The notes: generated by a model not told the origin, from the letters alone. A stretch of 64,000 bases of DNA from Nitrospiraceae bacterium UBA2600 (GCA_002339325.1 DDKK01000001.1:62001-126000); one strand, 5' to 3'. Shown: positions 16,256 to 25,693, counted from the first letter of the stretch. Translations and numbers: made by a program.

Positions 16256-18733
16256 ATGTCAAATGTTTTAAAAGTTAATATTGAAGAAGAAATGAAAAGC
16301 AGCTACCTTGATTACGCAATGAGCGTAATCATAGGTAGAGCTCTTCCAGATGTTAGAGACGGACTTAAACCTGTTCAGAGAAGAATTCTCTATGCCATGT
16401 TTCGGGAAGGACTTCTCGCTGGTAAAAAGTATTCAAAATGTGCAGGCGTCGTTGGTGAAGTCTTAAAGAAGTATCATCCTCACGGAGACCAAGCAGTATA
16501 CGATGCTTTGGTAAGGCTTGCACAAGATTTTAACATGCGATATCCCCTTATTGATGGCCAGGGCAATTATGGTTCTATCGACGGGGACCCTCCAGCTGCA
16601 TATCGTTATACAGAGGCAAGACTTACAAAGATAGCAGAAGAACTTCTTCAGGATATTGATAAGGAAACGGTTCCATTTTCTCCTAACTTCGATGGCACAA
16701 CAGAAGAACCTCTCGTTTTGCCAACCAGAATTCCCAATCTGCTAATAAATGGCTCTTCCGGTATAGCCGTCGGTATGGCAACTAATATTCCTCCTCATAA
16801 TTTAACGGAGATTGTAAACGCTCTTCTGCTACTCCTCGAAAAACCTGAATCTTCTGTAGAAGAACTTATGGAAAGAGTAAAAGGACCGGACTTTCCAACG
16901 GGTGGAATAATTTATGGCACAGAAGGTATAAGAGAGCTCTACCTAACAGGAAGGGGACTAATAAAGATACGAGCAAAGGCAAAAATCGAAAGAGAAATAA
17001 AGGGTAAAAAGGGCAAAGAAGCCTCCTTATTCGAAGGAGAGACAGAGGGCAAATCTGTAAAAGAACGAATTGTAATAACAGAAATGCCCTATCAGGTAAA
17101 CAAGGCAAGATTAATAGAGAAAATTGCCGAACTTGTTCGAGATAAAAAAATAGAGGGTATAACTGAAATCAGAGATGAGTCAAACAGAGAAGGCATCAGA
17201 GTAGTTCTTGAGATTAAAAGAGGAGAAATACCACAGGTTATTCTCAATAATCTCTACAAACACACTCAGATGGAAGTCACTTTCGGTGGAATAATGCTTT
17301 CTATAGTAGATGGACAGCCGAAAGTTTTAAGCCTTAAAGAAATGCTCGAGGAATTTCTCAAACACAGAAAAGATGTAGTTTTAAAGAGAACAGCCTTTGA
17401 ACTCAGAAAAGCAGAACATCAAGCCCATATTCTTCTTGGATTAAAGATAGCAGTAGAAAATCTTGACGAAGTAATCTCCATAATCAGAAATTCAAAAAAT
17501 TCAGAAGAAGCAAAGGCAAGACTCATAGAAAGATTCCCTCTGACAGAAATACAGGCTCAAGCTATTCTTGATATGAGACTGCACAGACTTACAGGTCTTG
17601 AAAGGGAAAAAATTATACAAGACTATGAAGCAATACTTAAAGAAATTGAAAAACTTAAAGCAATTTTAGAAAGTGAAGAACTTGTAAGAGGCATTATAAG
17701 AGATGAACTTAATGAAATAAAAGAAAAATATGGAGATGAGCGAAGAACTCAGATTGATATACAAACAATAGAGCTTAACCCTGAAGATTTTATACCTGAA
17801 GAAGACATGGTAATAACTCTCACTCATTTAGGCTATATTAAAAGAACTTCCCTCAACGACTACAGAAGCCAGAAGAGAGGTGGTAAGGGATTAACACCTA
17901 TGGAGACTGTTTCAGAAGATTATCTTGAGGCGGTTTTAGTTGGTTCAACCCACGACCATATACTGTTTTTCAGTAACTACGGAAGAGTCTATTGCTTAAG
18001 GGTTCATCAGATACCAGAAGCAGGGAGGCTATCAAAAGGAAGAGCAATAGTTAATCTGTTACCAATTCAGGAAAGTGAAAAAATTACAACAGCCCTTGTT
18101 TGTAAAGACCTCGAAGAAGGATATCTCGCCATGTTTACGAAAAAGGGATTTGTAAAGAAAACCTCTCTTGAAGAGTTCAAAAACATTCGCAGTAGAGGAG
18201 TAATTGCAATAGAGCTTGAAGAGGAAGATGAGCTTATTTCAGTAAGAAAAACCAGTGGAGAGAGTCACCTTCTTATTGCAACCAAGCAGGGCATGTCAAT
18301 AAGATTTGATGAAAGAGATGTAAGACCCATGGGACGTTCTGCCAGGGGTGTAATAGGTATCAGACTCGCAGAAAATGATGAGGTTGTCTCTGCAGACTTG
18401 GTCTCTCAAGACTCTTTTGTTTTCACTATTTCAGAGAGAGGTATTGGAAAGAGAACTCCTATAGAAGAATACCCTTTGCAAAGAAGAGCAGGGGTGGGAG
18501 TAATTAACATGAAGCTAAGCGAAAAAACAGGAAAGGTAGTAGCTTCTATGCAGGTTAAAGAAGAAGAGGAGATAATTCTTTGTAGTAGCAGTAAAATGAT
18601 AAGACTTAAGGTATCAAATATTCCTTCTCAGGGAAGAAACACAATGGGAGTTAGACTGATTGACCTTGCACCTCAAGATGTCGTTGTAAGTGCTGGCAGA
18701 ATATTAGAGGAGGAAGGGGATGTCAATATATAA
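16256..18733 (+). CDS. gyrA: DNA gyrase subunit A
   Basis: Cleavage-religation subunit of gyrase, which introduces negative supercoils. The 825 residues contain the winged-helix breakage domain with catalytic Tyr118 (AAYRYTEARL), a coiled coil with the leucine-rich globular tip, and the C-terminal beta-pinwheel. The GyrA box is QKRGGKG at 539-545, which supports gyrase rather than topoisomerase IV. At the position of E. coli Ser83 there is Gln79, while the Asp87 equivalent (Asp83) is kept. The 3' end overlaps the next gene by 14 bases. Confidence 0.97.
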   Translation: MSNVLKVNIEEEMKSSYLDYAMSVIIGRALPDVRDGLKPVQRRILYAMFREGLLAGKKYSKCAGVVGEVLKKYHPHGDQAVYDALVRLAQDFNMRYPLIDGQGNYGSIDGDPPAAYRYTEARLTKIAEELLQDIDKETVPFSPNFDGTTEEPLVLPTRIPNLLINGSSGIAVGMATNIPPHNLTEIVNALLLLLEKPESSVEELMERVKGPDFPTGGIIYGTEGIRELYLTGRGLIKIRAKAKIEREIKGKKGKEASLFEGETEGKSVKERIVITEMPYQVNKARLIEKIAELVRDKKIEGITEIRDESNREGIRVVLEIKRGEIPQVILNNLYKHTQMEVTFGGIMLSIVDGQPKVLSLKEMLEEFLKHRKDVVLKRTAFELRKAEHQAHILLGLKIAVENLDEVISIIRNSKNSEEAKARLIERFPLTEIQAQAILDMRLHRLTGLEREKIIQDYEAILKEIEKLKAILESEELVRGIIRDELNEIKEKYGDERRTQIDIQTIELNPEDFIPEEDMVITLTHLGYIKRTSLNDYRSQKRGGKGLTPMETVSEDYLEAVLVGSTHDHILFFSNYGRVYCLRVHQIPEAGRLSKGRAIVNLLPIQESEKITTALVCKDLEEGYLAMFTKKGFVKKTSLEEFKNIRSRGVIAIELEEEDELISVRKTSGESHLLIATKQGMSIRFDERDVRPMGRSARGVIGIRLAENDEVVSADLVSQDSFVFTISERGIGKRTPIEEYPLQRRAGVGVINMKLSEKTGKVVASMQVKEEEEIILCSSSKMIRLKVSNIPSQGRNTMGVRLIDLAPQDVVVSAGRILEEEGDVNI

Positions 18734-21416
18734 TCTCGAGTATTTTTTCAATCCCAAAAGGATAGCAGTTATAGGTGCAGATGATAAGCCAGGAACAATT
18801 GGTTACACGGTCTTCAGAAATCTCATCGGTGAAGGTTACAGAGGAATTGTTTATCCAGTAAATTCGAAGTATGACTCTGTTCAAGGTGTAGAAGCCTATA
18901 AGTCCTTAAGTGATATATCAAAAGACATAGACCTGGCCATAATATCAAAAGATTGTGATTCAAATATTATTGATACACTTGAAGAATGCGGGCAAAAAGG
19001 CGTCAAAGGTGTTGTTCTTTTCTGTCCAGATTTCAGAACAAAGGTTAAAGAAGCTATGCAGTTAGAGGAAAAAATCGAAGAAATACACAGAAGATACGGT
19101 TTTCGCCTCTTAGGTCCTAATACTTTAGGATTTATAAGACCTGGGTTAAATATAAACGCAAGTCTATTCAGAAGGAAACTGAACAAAGGAACAATTGCCC
19201 TAATTGCTCAGAGTGCAACGCTTTCTGTGGCATTGCTTGACAGAGCAGCAGATAAAAACATCGGTTTCAGCTATTTTGTTTCCTTAGGGTCAGATATTGA
19301 TATAGACTGCGCTGACCTTATAGATTTTTTCGGCGTTGACCCTTCTACAAGGGCAATTGTCATATACATGCAGTCCATTAAGAATGGGCGCAAATTCATG
19401 ACTTCCGCCCGTTCCTTTGCCTTTTCAAAGCCCATTGTTATTGTAAAATCTGGCAAATTCGTAGAGTCTCTTGAAATTGCTCTCACCCACTCAGGTCTTC
19501 TTGCAGGCGAAGATAAAGTTTACGATGCCGCTTTTAAAAGAGCAGGTGCTGTAAGAGTTGACGAAACCCTCGATATGTTCTACATTACCGAAACCCTATC
19601 AAAACAGAGAAGGCCAAGAGGTAAAAGGCTTGCAATAATCACTAATGCAGGTGCTCCAGCAATAACTGCTGTTGATAGTCTTCTTAAGCTCGGAGGAGAG
19701 CTCGCAGTGTTTTCTGAAGACACAACAAAGGAATTGGAGGGCAATGTGCCCACTCGTTACATCAGAAATCCTCTTGACCTTGTATCCGATGCCACTCCCT
19801 CTGACTATGAAAAGGCTCTTCGAATTGTTTTGAAAGATAGAAATGTAGATGCCGTTCTTGTTATGCTAACTCCCTCTCTCGGGGTCTCTCCTGAGCAAAC
19901 AGCAGAGACAATTGCAAAAATAACAAAGGAAAATCCATATAAACCTGTGCTTACCAACTGGATGGGAGCAGAGTTAGTTAATGCAGGCAGGGAGATTTTA
20001 AATCGTTACGGAATTCCTACTTTTGTCACACCAGAACAAGCAGTAAGAACTTTTATGTATATGTATCGTTACGACTTCAACCTTAAACTTCTTCTTGAAA
20101 CTCCTCAAACAATTCTTCAGGATGTGCAATTTCAGACAAATAAAGCAGAAGAAATAATAGAAAGAGCTGTAAACGAAGGAAGACCAATTCTAACCTTTTT
20201 TGAAGCCTCAGAAATTCTTAATGCCTACGGAATTCCCGTGATACTCACCAGAAAAGCAGACACAATCGATGAGCTTAAAAAAGCCATATCGGAAATAGGA
20301 TATCCAATTGTTCTAAAGATAGATACACCTAAAATAATACATAAATTCAAAAAGGGTGGAGTTATCCTTGATGTGCGCGATGAACTTGAGGCAGTAGAGG
20401 GCTTTAAATGGCTCAAAAAAATTGCTGAACAACACGGCGATTCTACGGCATCAGTAATTATTCAGCCGATGGTTATTACCTATGGCTATGAAATTGCTGT
20501 AGGAGCAAAAAAAGACCCCACCTTCGGTGCTGTAGTATTGTTTGGAACGGGTGGAAATTTATTAGAAGCTCTTGAAGACTACTCAATCGGTCTTCCTCCA
20601 TTAAATCAAACTCTCGCAAGACGACTTATGGAGGAGACAAAAATTTACAGATATCTAACGAAATATCCATACTATGAGGATGTTTTGAAAAGGCTTGAAG
20701 AGACCGTTGTAAGATTTTCCTATTTAATCTCCGATTTTCCACAGATTAAAGAGTTCGATATAAATCCACTTTTCATAACAGATTCGGAAATCTTTGCTTT
20801 GGACTGTAGCATAATTCTTGACAAAAGAGCGCCAAAGAAAAAAGCAATAGTAAAGGGAGAGTTCTGTCCTCCTCATCTGAGCATATGTCCCTATCCTGTG
20901 CATCTTTATAAAGAAGTTGAGTTAAAAGACGGAACAAAAGCCATAGTAAGACCTGTAAAAGCAGAAGACGAAACCCTCATCGCTAATCTTCTTGGTAGAT
21001 GCACAGAGAGAACAATAAGCTTAAGATTCTTTCAGAGAGCAATAGACCTTCGACATGAAAACCTTGTAAAGTTCTGCCAAGTTGACTATGACAGAAACTT
21101 AGCCTTTGTATGTGTCGTTAGGGATGGAGAGGAAGAAAAGATAATTGGCGATGTGAGACTCTCTCGAGACCCCGATGGAGTGGACGCAGACATGGCTATT
21201 TTAGTGGAAGATGAATATCAAGGCAAAGGTGTAGGAAAGGCATTATGTAGCTACGCTATTGAAGTAGCAAAGGATTTAGGAGTAAAAAGAATCTGGATGG
21301 ACATTCTACGTATCAACACCTATATGTTAGGTTTGGCTGAAAGATTAGGTTTCACAAGACATCATGTAGAAGAAGATAGTGTAAAAGTTTTACTGAATAT
21401 TGAAAATAGTTCATGA
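18720..21416 (+). CDS. Acyl-CoA synthetase (ADP-forming type) fused to a GNAT acetyltransferase
   Basis: An 898-residue fusion. Residues about 1-460 are the CoA-binding and succinyl-CoA-ligase-like part, with the phosphohistidine-region motif THSG at His257. Residues about 490-710 form an ATP-grasp domain with KIIHKFKKGGV (His541). Residues about 735-890 are a GNAT domain with the acetyl-CoA loop YQGKGVGKAL. The architecture matches Pat/YfiQ protein lysine acetyltransferases, in which the catalytic histidine is normally lost; here His257 remains. The protein could therefore form acyl-CoA plus ATP, acetylate proteins, or both. It starts inside gyrA behind GGAGGAAGG and overlaps the next gene (ATGA). 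Confidence 0.85.
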   Translation: MSIYNLEYFFNPKRIAVIGADDKPGTIGYTVFRNLIGEGYRGIVYPVNSKYDSVQGVEAYKSLSDISKDIDLAIISKDCDSNIIDTLEECGQKGVKGVVLFCPDFRTKVKEAMQLEEKIEEIHRRYGFRLLGPNTLGFIRPGLNINASLFRRKLNKGTIALIAQSATLSVALLDRAADKNIGFSYFVSLGSDIDIDCADLIDFFGVDPSTRAIVIYMQSIKNGRKFMTSARSFAFSKPIVIVKSGKFVESLEIALTHSGLLAGEDKVYDAAFKRAGAVRVDETLDMFYITETLSKQRRPRGKRLAIITNAGAPAITAVDSLLKLGGELAVFSEDTTKELEGNVPTRYIRNPLDLVSDATPSDYEKALRIVLKDRNVDAVLVMLTPSLGVSPEQTAETIAKITKENPYKPVLTNWMGAELVNAGREILNRYGIPTFVTPEQAVRTFMYMYRYDFNLKLLLETPQTILQDVQFQTNKAEEIIERAVNEGRPILTFFEASEILNAYGIPVILTRKADTIDELKKAISEIGYPIVLKIDTPKIIHKFKKGGVILDVRDELEAVEGFKWLKKIAEQHGDSTASVIIQPMVITYGYEIAVGAKKDPTFGAVVLFGTGGNLLEALEDYSIGLPPLNQTLARRLMEETKIYRYLTKYPYYEDVLKRLEETVVRFSYLISDFPQIKEFDINPLFITDSEIFALDCSIILDKRAPKKKAIVKGEFCPPHLSICPYPVHLYKEVELKDGTKAIVRPVKAEDETLIANLLGRCTERTISLRFFQRAIDLRHENLVKFCQVDYDRNLAFVCVVRDGEEEKIIGDVRLSRDPDGVDADMAILVEDEYQGKGVGKALCSYAIEVAKDLGVKRIWMDILRINTYMLGLAERLGFTRHHVEEDSVKVLLNIENSS

Positions 21417-22762
21417 GCGAAAGACTGCTTATAGCTGATGGAAATAGTAATCTGAGGGAAAATCTCAGTAACTATCTGCAAAAAGAAGGATTTATCGTTG
21501 ACGGTGCATCAAATTTTCATCAAGCCCTAAACACTTATGCTTCCTATCTTCACGACCTTGCAATCATAGAGATAGAACTTCCCGACGGAGACGGAATAGA
21601 ATTGGCAAGCAAGATTAAAACCCTTAATCCAAAAGTCAAAATTATTCTTACCACCTCCTATCCATCTATAAGCACGGCACTGAAAGCCATAAAAATTAAA
21701 GTGGAGGATTATCTAATAAAACCTTTTGTTTTTGATGAAATAAGAGTATCCTTAAGCAAATTGAGTGTTCTCCATGAGAAAGAAGAAAAACAGGAAAAGG
21801 TCTATTCCTTTAAAGAAAAAGATGAGATATTCTCAATAATTGGTGAGTCTGTAGAGATAAAACTGCTTTTCGAAAAAATAAAAAAAATAGCAAATACTCC
21901 AACAAATGTTCTTCTTCTCGGCGAGACAGGCACAGGCAAGGAATTATTTGCAAGAGCGATACATGAGTCAAGTTACAGAAAGAAAAAACCCTTTGTAGCC
22001 ATAAACTGTGCAAGTCTCCCTGAGAATCTTCTTGAAAGTGAGCTTTTTGGTTTTATGAAAGGAGCTTTTACAGGAGCAACTTCTGACAAAAAAGGGTTGC
22101 TTGAAATAGCTGATGGTGGGACTGTTTTTCTCGATGAAATAGGAGATATTCCCCTCAGCCTTCAAGCAAAACTTTTAAGAGTATTAGAAGATAGAGAAAT
22201 AAGACCCCTCGGCAGTGTAATAAGCAAAAAAGTTGACCTAAGATTTATATCTGCCACGAATAAAGATTTAATAGAAGCTGTTAAAGAGGGAAAATTCAGA
22301 GAGGATTTATTTTTCAGACTGAATGTAATAACGCTCAGCATACCTCCTTTAAGAGAAAGAGGAAGAGATATCGAAATTCTTGCCTATCATTTTATGCGAA
22401 AATTTGCGATAAAGATGGGAAAAACACTGAAAAAAATAGACCCCCGTGCACTGAAACTTCTTTACAAACATCCCTGGCCAGGAAACATAAGAGAGTTACA
22501 GAATGTTATTGAACAAGCAGTAGTTTTCTGTGAATCCGATACAATAATGCCCGAAGACTTGCCCGAGTATATTCAGAGCCCCGAGAAATTTCTTGATAGA
22601 GCCAAAGAAATACCCGTTCTTTCAATTGAAGAATATACAAAAGAGTTTATACTGAAATATCAATCCATATATACAGAGCAGGAATTGGCTGAAATGCTTG
22701 GTATTACAAGAAAGGCTCTATGGGAAAAGAGGAAGAAATGGGGAATCCCAAGGTCTTCTTAA
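21413..22762 (+). CDS. NtrC-type sigma-54 response regulator with atypical receiver
   Basis: A 449-residue regulator with a receiver domain (1-120), a sigma-54 AAA+ domain (about 140-375) and a Fis-type helix-turn-helix (about 415-447). The AAA+ part has Walker A GETGTGKE, the sigma-54 contact loop GAFTGA, Walker B VFLDEIGD and the arginine finger region, so it should activate sigma-54 promoters. In the receiver the expected phospho-acceptor Asp is Glu53 (LAIIEIELPDGDG), and only one of the two acidic pocket residues remains (Asp9, followed by Gly10). The conserved Thr and Lys are present. No sensor kinase is adjacent. It overlaps the acyl-CoA synthetase gene (ATGA). Confidence 0.92.
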   Translation: MSERLLIADGNSNLRENLSNYLQKEGFIVDGASNFHQALNTYASYLHDLAIIEIELPDGDGIELASKIKTLNPKVKIILTTSYPSISTALKAIKIKVEDYLIKPFVFDEIRVSLSKLSVLHEKEEKQEKVYSFKEKDEIFSIIGESVEIKLLFEKIKKIANTPTNVLLLGETGTGKELFARAIHESSYRKKKPFVAINCASLPENLLESELFGFMKGAFTGATSDKKGLLEIADGGTVFLDEIGDIPLSLQAKLLRVLEDREIRPLGSVISKKVDLRFISATNKDLIEAVKEGKFREDLFFRLNVITLSIPPLRERGRDIEILAYHFMRKFAIKMGKTLKKIDPRALKLLYKHPWPGNIRELQNVIEQAVVFCESDTIMPEDLPEYIQSPEKFLDRAKEIPVLSIEEYTKEFILKYQSIYTEQELAEMLGITRKALWEKRKKWGIPRSS

Positions 22763-22780
22763 ATTTCAGAATCGCCAATC

Positions 22781-22789
22781 TGTTATAAT
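22781..22789 (+). promoter_or_regulatory. Extended -10 promoter of trpB2
   Basis: TGTTATAAT with TG at 22781-22782 and TATAAT at 22784-22789. The predicted start near 22796 leaves a 22-base leader with a CTGGAGGA ribosome site before the ATG at 22818. Confidence 0.6.
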
Positions 22790-22817
22790 AAACAATTAAC
22801 TTTTCTGGAGGAAAAAG

Positions 22818-24170
22818 ATGCGCCGAATTCTTTTGTCTGAAAAAGATTTACCTAAACAGTGGTATAACATACAAGCAGATATGCCCAAATTACCACCTCC
22901 TCCTTTAAATCCTGCAACAAAAAAACCTATTTCACCTGAGGACCTTCAGGTTATTTTTCCCATGTCTCTCATTGAACAGGAAGTATCCCAACAAAGATGG
23001 ATTGATATTCCACAGGAAGTCCTTGATATTTATGCAAGTTTTCGTCCCACACCCCTTTACAGAGCTAAAGGGCTTGAGAAAGCTTTAAAAACTCCTGCTA
23101 AGATTTATTTCAAGCATGAAGGATTTGGTCCTGCAGGAAGCCACAAGACAAATACTTCTATTCCACAGGCTTACTACAACAAAATAGAGGGTATCAAAAG
23201 GATTGCTACAGAAACAGGTGCTGGTCAATGGGGTTCTGCTTTATCTTTAGCAGGTGCTCTCCTTGGAATAGAAATAACCGTCTATATGGTCAGAGTTAGC
23301 TATGAACAAAAACCATACAGAAGAATTATGATGGAAACATGGGGAGGCAAGGTATATCCCTCTCCTTCTCATAGAACAGAGGCAGGTAGAAAAATTCTTA
23401 AAGAAAAACCAGAACATCCCGGTACTCTTGGCATAGCCATATCAGAGGCCGTTGAAGATGCAGCTTCAAACAAAGATACAAACTACGCGCTCGGTTCTGT
23501 TTTAAATCATGTCCTACTTCATCAGACCGTAATTGGCCTTGAGTGTAAGAGACAACTTGAGGAGGTCGGAGATTATCCAGATATAATAATTGGTTGCTGT
23601 GGTGGCGGAAGCAATCTTGGAGGAGTTAGTTTTCCATTTCTTTATGACAAAATACACGGTAAAAATTTAAGAGTTATAGCTGTAGAACCAGCAAGCTGTC
23701 CGACACTCACAAAAGGAGAGTTTAGATATGACTACGGAGATACAGCAGGTCTCACTCCTTTTTTAATGATGTATACTTTAGGTCACGACTTTGTGCCACC
23801 AGGCATCCATGCTGGTGGACTTCGATATCACGGAGACTCTCCTCTTGTAAGCCAGCTCTATCATGACGGACTTATTGAGGCAGTGGCTGTTGGACAGACT
23901 GGAGTATTTGAGGCGGCAATACTATTTTCAAGAACTGAAGGTATAATTCCTGCTCCAGAAAGTGCTCACGCCATAAAGGTTGCCATTGATGAGGCTATTA
24001 AAGCAAAAGAGGAAGGTAAGCAGAAAGTTATCCTTTTCAACCTCAGCGGCATAGGCTTTCTTGATTTGCCGTCTTATGAGGCCTATTTATCGGGTAAACT
24101 CGTTGATTTTGATTATCCCGATGAAAAAATAAGAGAGTCTTTGCGTAAACTGCCAGATATAAAAATTTAA
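22818..24170 (+). CDS. trpB: TrpB-like tryptophan synthase beta subunit (TrpB2 type)
   Basis: PLP enzyme that condenses indole with serine. The 450-residue length and the N-terminal extension (QADMPKLPPPPLNPAT) mark the TrpB2 subgroup found in thermophiles and archaea. The PLP lysine is Lys110 in GSHKTN, the phosphate-binding loop is CCGGGSNLGG, and ETGAGQWGSAL is conserved. TrpB2 often acts without a matching TrpA. It is an orphan here, with its own promoter and no other trp gene nearby, so salvage of free indole is a reasonable role. Confidence 0.93.
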   Translation: MRRILLSEKDLPKQWYNIQADMPKLPPPPLNPATKKPISPEDLQVIFPMSLIEQEVSQQRWIDIPQEVLDIYASFRPTPLYRAKGLEKALKTPAKIYFKHEGFGPAGSHKTNTSIPQAYYNKIEGIKRIATETGAGQWGSALSLAGALLGIEITVYMVRVSYEQKPYRRIMMETWGGKVYPSPSHRTEAGRKILKEKPEHPGTLGIAISEAVEDAASNKDTNYALGSVLNHVLLHQTVIGLECKRQLEEVGDYPDIIIGCCGGGSNLGGVSFPFLYDKIHGKNLRVIAVEPASCPTLTKGEFRYDYGDTAGLTPFLMMYTLGHDFVPPGIHAGGLRYHGDSPLVSQLYHDGLIEAVAVGQTGVFEAAILFSRTEGIIPAPESAHAIKVAIDEAIKAKEEGKQKVILFNLSGIGFLDLPSYEAYLSGKLVDFDYPDEKIRESLRKLPDIKI

Positions 24171-24172
24171 AT

Positions 24173-25372
24173 TTAACTATTTTTACTCTCTTTCCATAGA
24201 CTTTTAAGAACCAATGGAGCAAGAAGAGTTGTCATAGCAACGACAAATATTATAACTGCATAGAGAGTGTCATCATAAATACCGCTTATTCTTCCAAACT
24301 CTGCAAAGATTAGTCCAACCTCACCCCTCGGAAGCATGGAGAAACCTACGCTTAGTTTTTCTTTCATCGTACCTTTTACGATAAAGCCTCCCAGAAGCTT
24401 AGAGAAAAGGGCGACAATAAACAAAACTATACTCATAGACCAGAAACTAAGAGAGCTAAAATCTATTGCTTTAAGATTTAGCTGTAGCCCCACATATACG
24501 AAAAAAATTGGCGTAAAAAGCCATATTAACGGACTAAGGGATTCCTCAATTTTGTGAATAATTGATTTGTCCGCCTGAAAGGCTGCGGCAAAGGGAATTG
24601 TAAATCTTCTTGAAAAGGCAATACCTGCCGTAAAAGCTCCTAATATCTCAGGAGAACCGATTTCATGAGCTGCGAAAGCAAACATTAAAATTACAGCAAT
24701 TACAACAGGAGGGACAAAATCAAGGGTGTTTAGCTTTTTAGATAAATTGCTCACAAAATAGGCAATTATCTTTCCTGCAATAGGTGCAAAAAGGAAAAAA
24801 GTTCCAATATACAGAACAAGAAGAAACGTAGAATTTATATTTATCTCTTGAGTTTTCGAGAATTCATATAATGCAGCCAAAACTATCACGCCAAAAATAT
24901 CATCAAGAACTGCTGCGCCAAGAACAATCTGGGCAAATTTTTCCTTCATTTTTCCAATATCTTCAAGTACTCTTACTGTAATTCCTATGCTAGTTGCAGT
25001 GAGTGTTCCGCCGATAAAAAGAGCTGTTATAATTGAAAAATCAAACAAAAAGTAGGAAACTAAAAATCCCATTCCCATTGGAGCGAGTGCACCTGTAATT
25101 GCCACTGCAGCAGCGGAAAAACCTGTTTGTTTGAGTTGTTTTATATCTGCTTCAAGGCCTATATGAAAAAGTAAAAGTATAATTCCAAGTTCAGCGAGTA
25201 ATTTCATAGCATCATTAAGCGGTATTATTCCTAAAGCACTCTGTCCAAGAATTATTCCAACGAAAATTTCACCAAGCACAGAAGGGATACCAAACTTTGC
25301 AAAGATATCACCGGTAAGTCTGGCGAAAAAGAGTAAAATTGCTAAATGAAGAAATATAAGATGAATTTCCAT
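24173..25372 (-). CDS. Kef-type cation:proton antiporter (CPA2 family)
   Basis: A 399-residue integral membrane protein with about 12 hydrophobic helices. CPA2-type segments are visible: GIPSVLGEIFVGIILG, LLLFHIGLEADIKQL, VLDDIFGVIVLAAL with the conserved acidic ion-binding pair, and GEVGLIFAEFG near the end. It should exchange Na+ or K+ for protons. There is no cytoplasmic RCK/KTN domain, unlike KefB/KefC, so it resembles NapA-like antiporters. It converges with trpB, with only 2 bases between the stops. A possible 14-codon leader ORF precedes it. Confidence 0.88.
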   Translation of the reverse strand: MEIHLIFLHLAILLFFARLTGDIFAKFGIPSVLGEIFVGIILGQSALGIIPLNDAMKLLAELGIILLLFHIGLEADIKQLKQTGFSAAAVAITGALAPMGMGFLVSYFLFDFSIITALFIGGTLTATSIGITVRVLEDIGKMKEKFAQIVLGAAVLDDIFGVIVLAALYEFSKTQEININSTFLLVLYIGTFFLFAPIAGKIIAYFVSNLSKKLNTLDFVPPVVIAVILMFAFAAHEIGSPEILGAFTAGIAFSRRFTIPFAAAFQADKSIIHKIEESLSPLIWLFTPIFFVYVGLQLNLKAIDFSSLSFWSMSIVLFIVALFSKLLGGFIVKGTMKEKLSVGFSMLPRGEVGLIFAEFGRISGIYDDTLYAVIIFVVAMTTLLAPLVLKSLWKESKNS

Positions 25373-25383
25373 TTCTAAAATAA

Positions 25384-25428
25384 CTATAGAGCGTTTTTAC
25401 TTCTAAAAAATAAATACGGTATTTTCAT
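25384..25428 (-). CDS. Possible 14-residue leader peptide upstream of the antiporter gene
   Basis: A short frame MKIPYLFFRSKNAL with an AGGAG ribosome site about 9 bases before its ATG (25428), ending in TAG at 25386-25384, 11 bases before the antiporter ATG at 25372. It may be a translated leader or chance. A TATAGT box overlapping its stop could be the -10 of a promoter, which would argue against a leader role. Confidence 0.25.
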   Translation of the reverse strand: MKIPYLFFRSKNAL

Positions 25429-25491
25429 CACTGCTGCTCCTGTTGATTTTATTTTAGATTAATCAATATTTACAAGAGATTGCTTTGGGGT

Positions 25492-25525
25492 AAAAACAAG
25501 GGGGGACAAGCCCCCTCTTGTTTTT
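25492..25525 (-). terminator. Intrinsic terminator after the YeiH-like/small-membrane-protein pair
   Basis: On the minus strand the arm AAAAACAAG-A-GGGGG pairs with CCCCC-CTTGTTTTT around a 5-base loop, a 14-bp stem with one bulged A. It begins immediately after the TGA of the small membrane protein gene. Both flanks carry T-runs on the strand leaving them, so it may also work on the plus strand. Confidence 0.85.
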
Positions 25526-25693
25526 TCAGTGTGTTCCAGGAAAGAAAGTGTAACTAACCCATACCAATATGAAGAGAAGCGCTATTCCTAAACCTATGCT
25601 CCATACAATTAGTTTCTTTTCAACAGGAAGCAAGGGTTCATATTCTGCTTCCATTTTTTTAAGCTCTTCCGCAAGTTTTGGTTCTTCTGCCAT
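25526..25693 (-). CDS. Small single-pass membrane protein (55 residues)
   Basis: Starts at ATG 25693 behind a strong GGGAGGT ribosome site, 12 bases after the stop of the YeiH-like transporter gene, and ends directly at an intrinsic terminator. The first 27 residues are charged and probably cytoplasmic (MAEEPKLAEELKKMEAEYEP and following). One transmembrane helix follows (about 28-48, LIVWSIGLGIALLFILVWVSY), then a short FFPGTH tail. I do not recognise a family. Gene order and tight spacing suggest an accessory subunit of the transporter, similar to small partners of other membrane proteins. The frame is well supported; the function is inferred. Confidence 0.8.
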   Translation of the reverse strand: MAEEPKLAEELKKMEAEYEPLLPVEKKLIVWSIGLGIALLFILVWVSYTFFPGTH

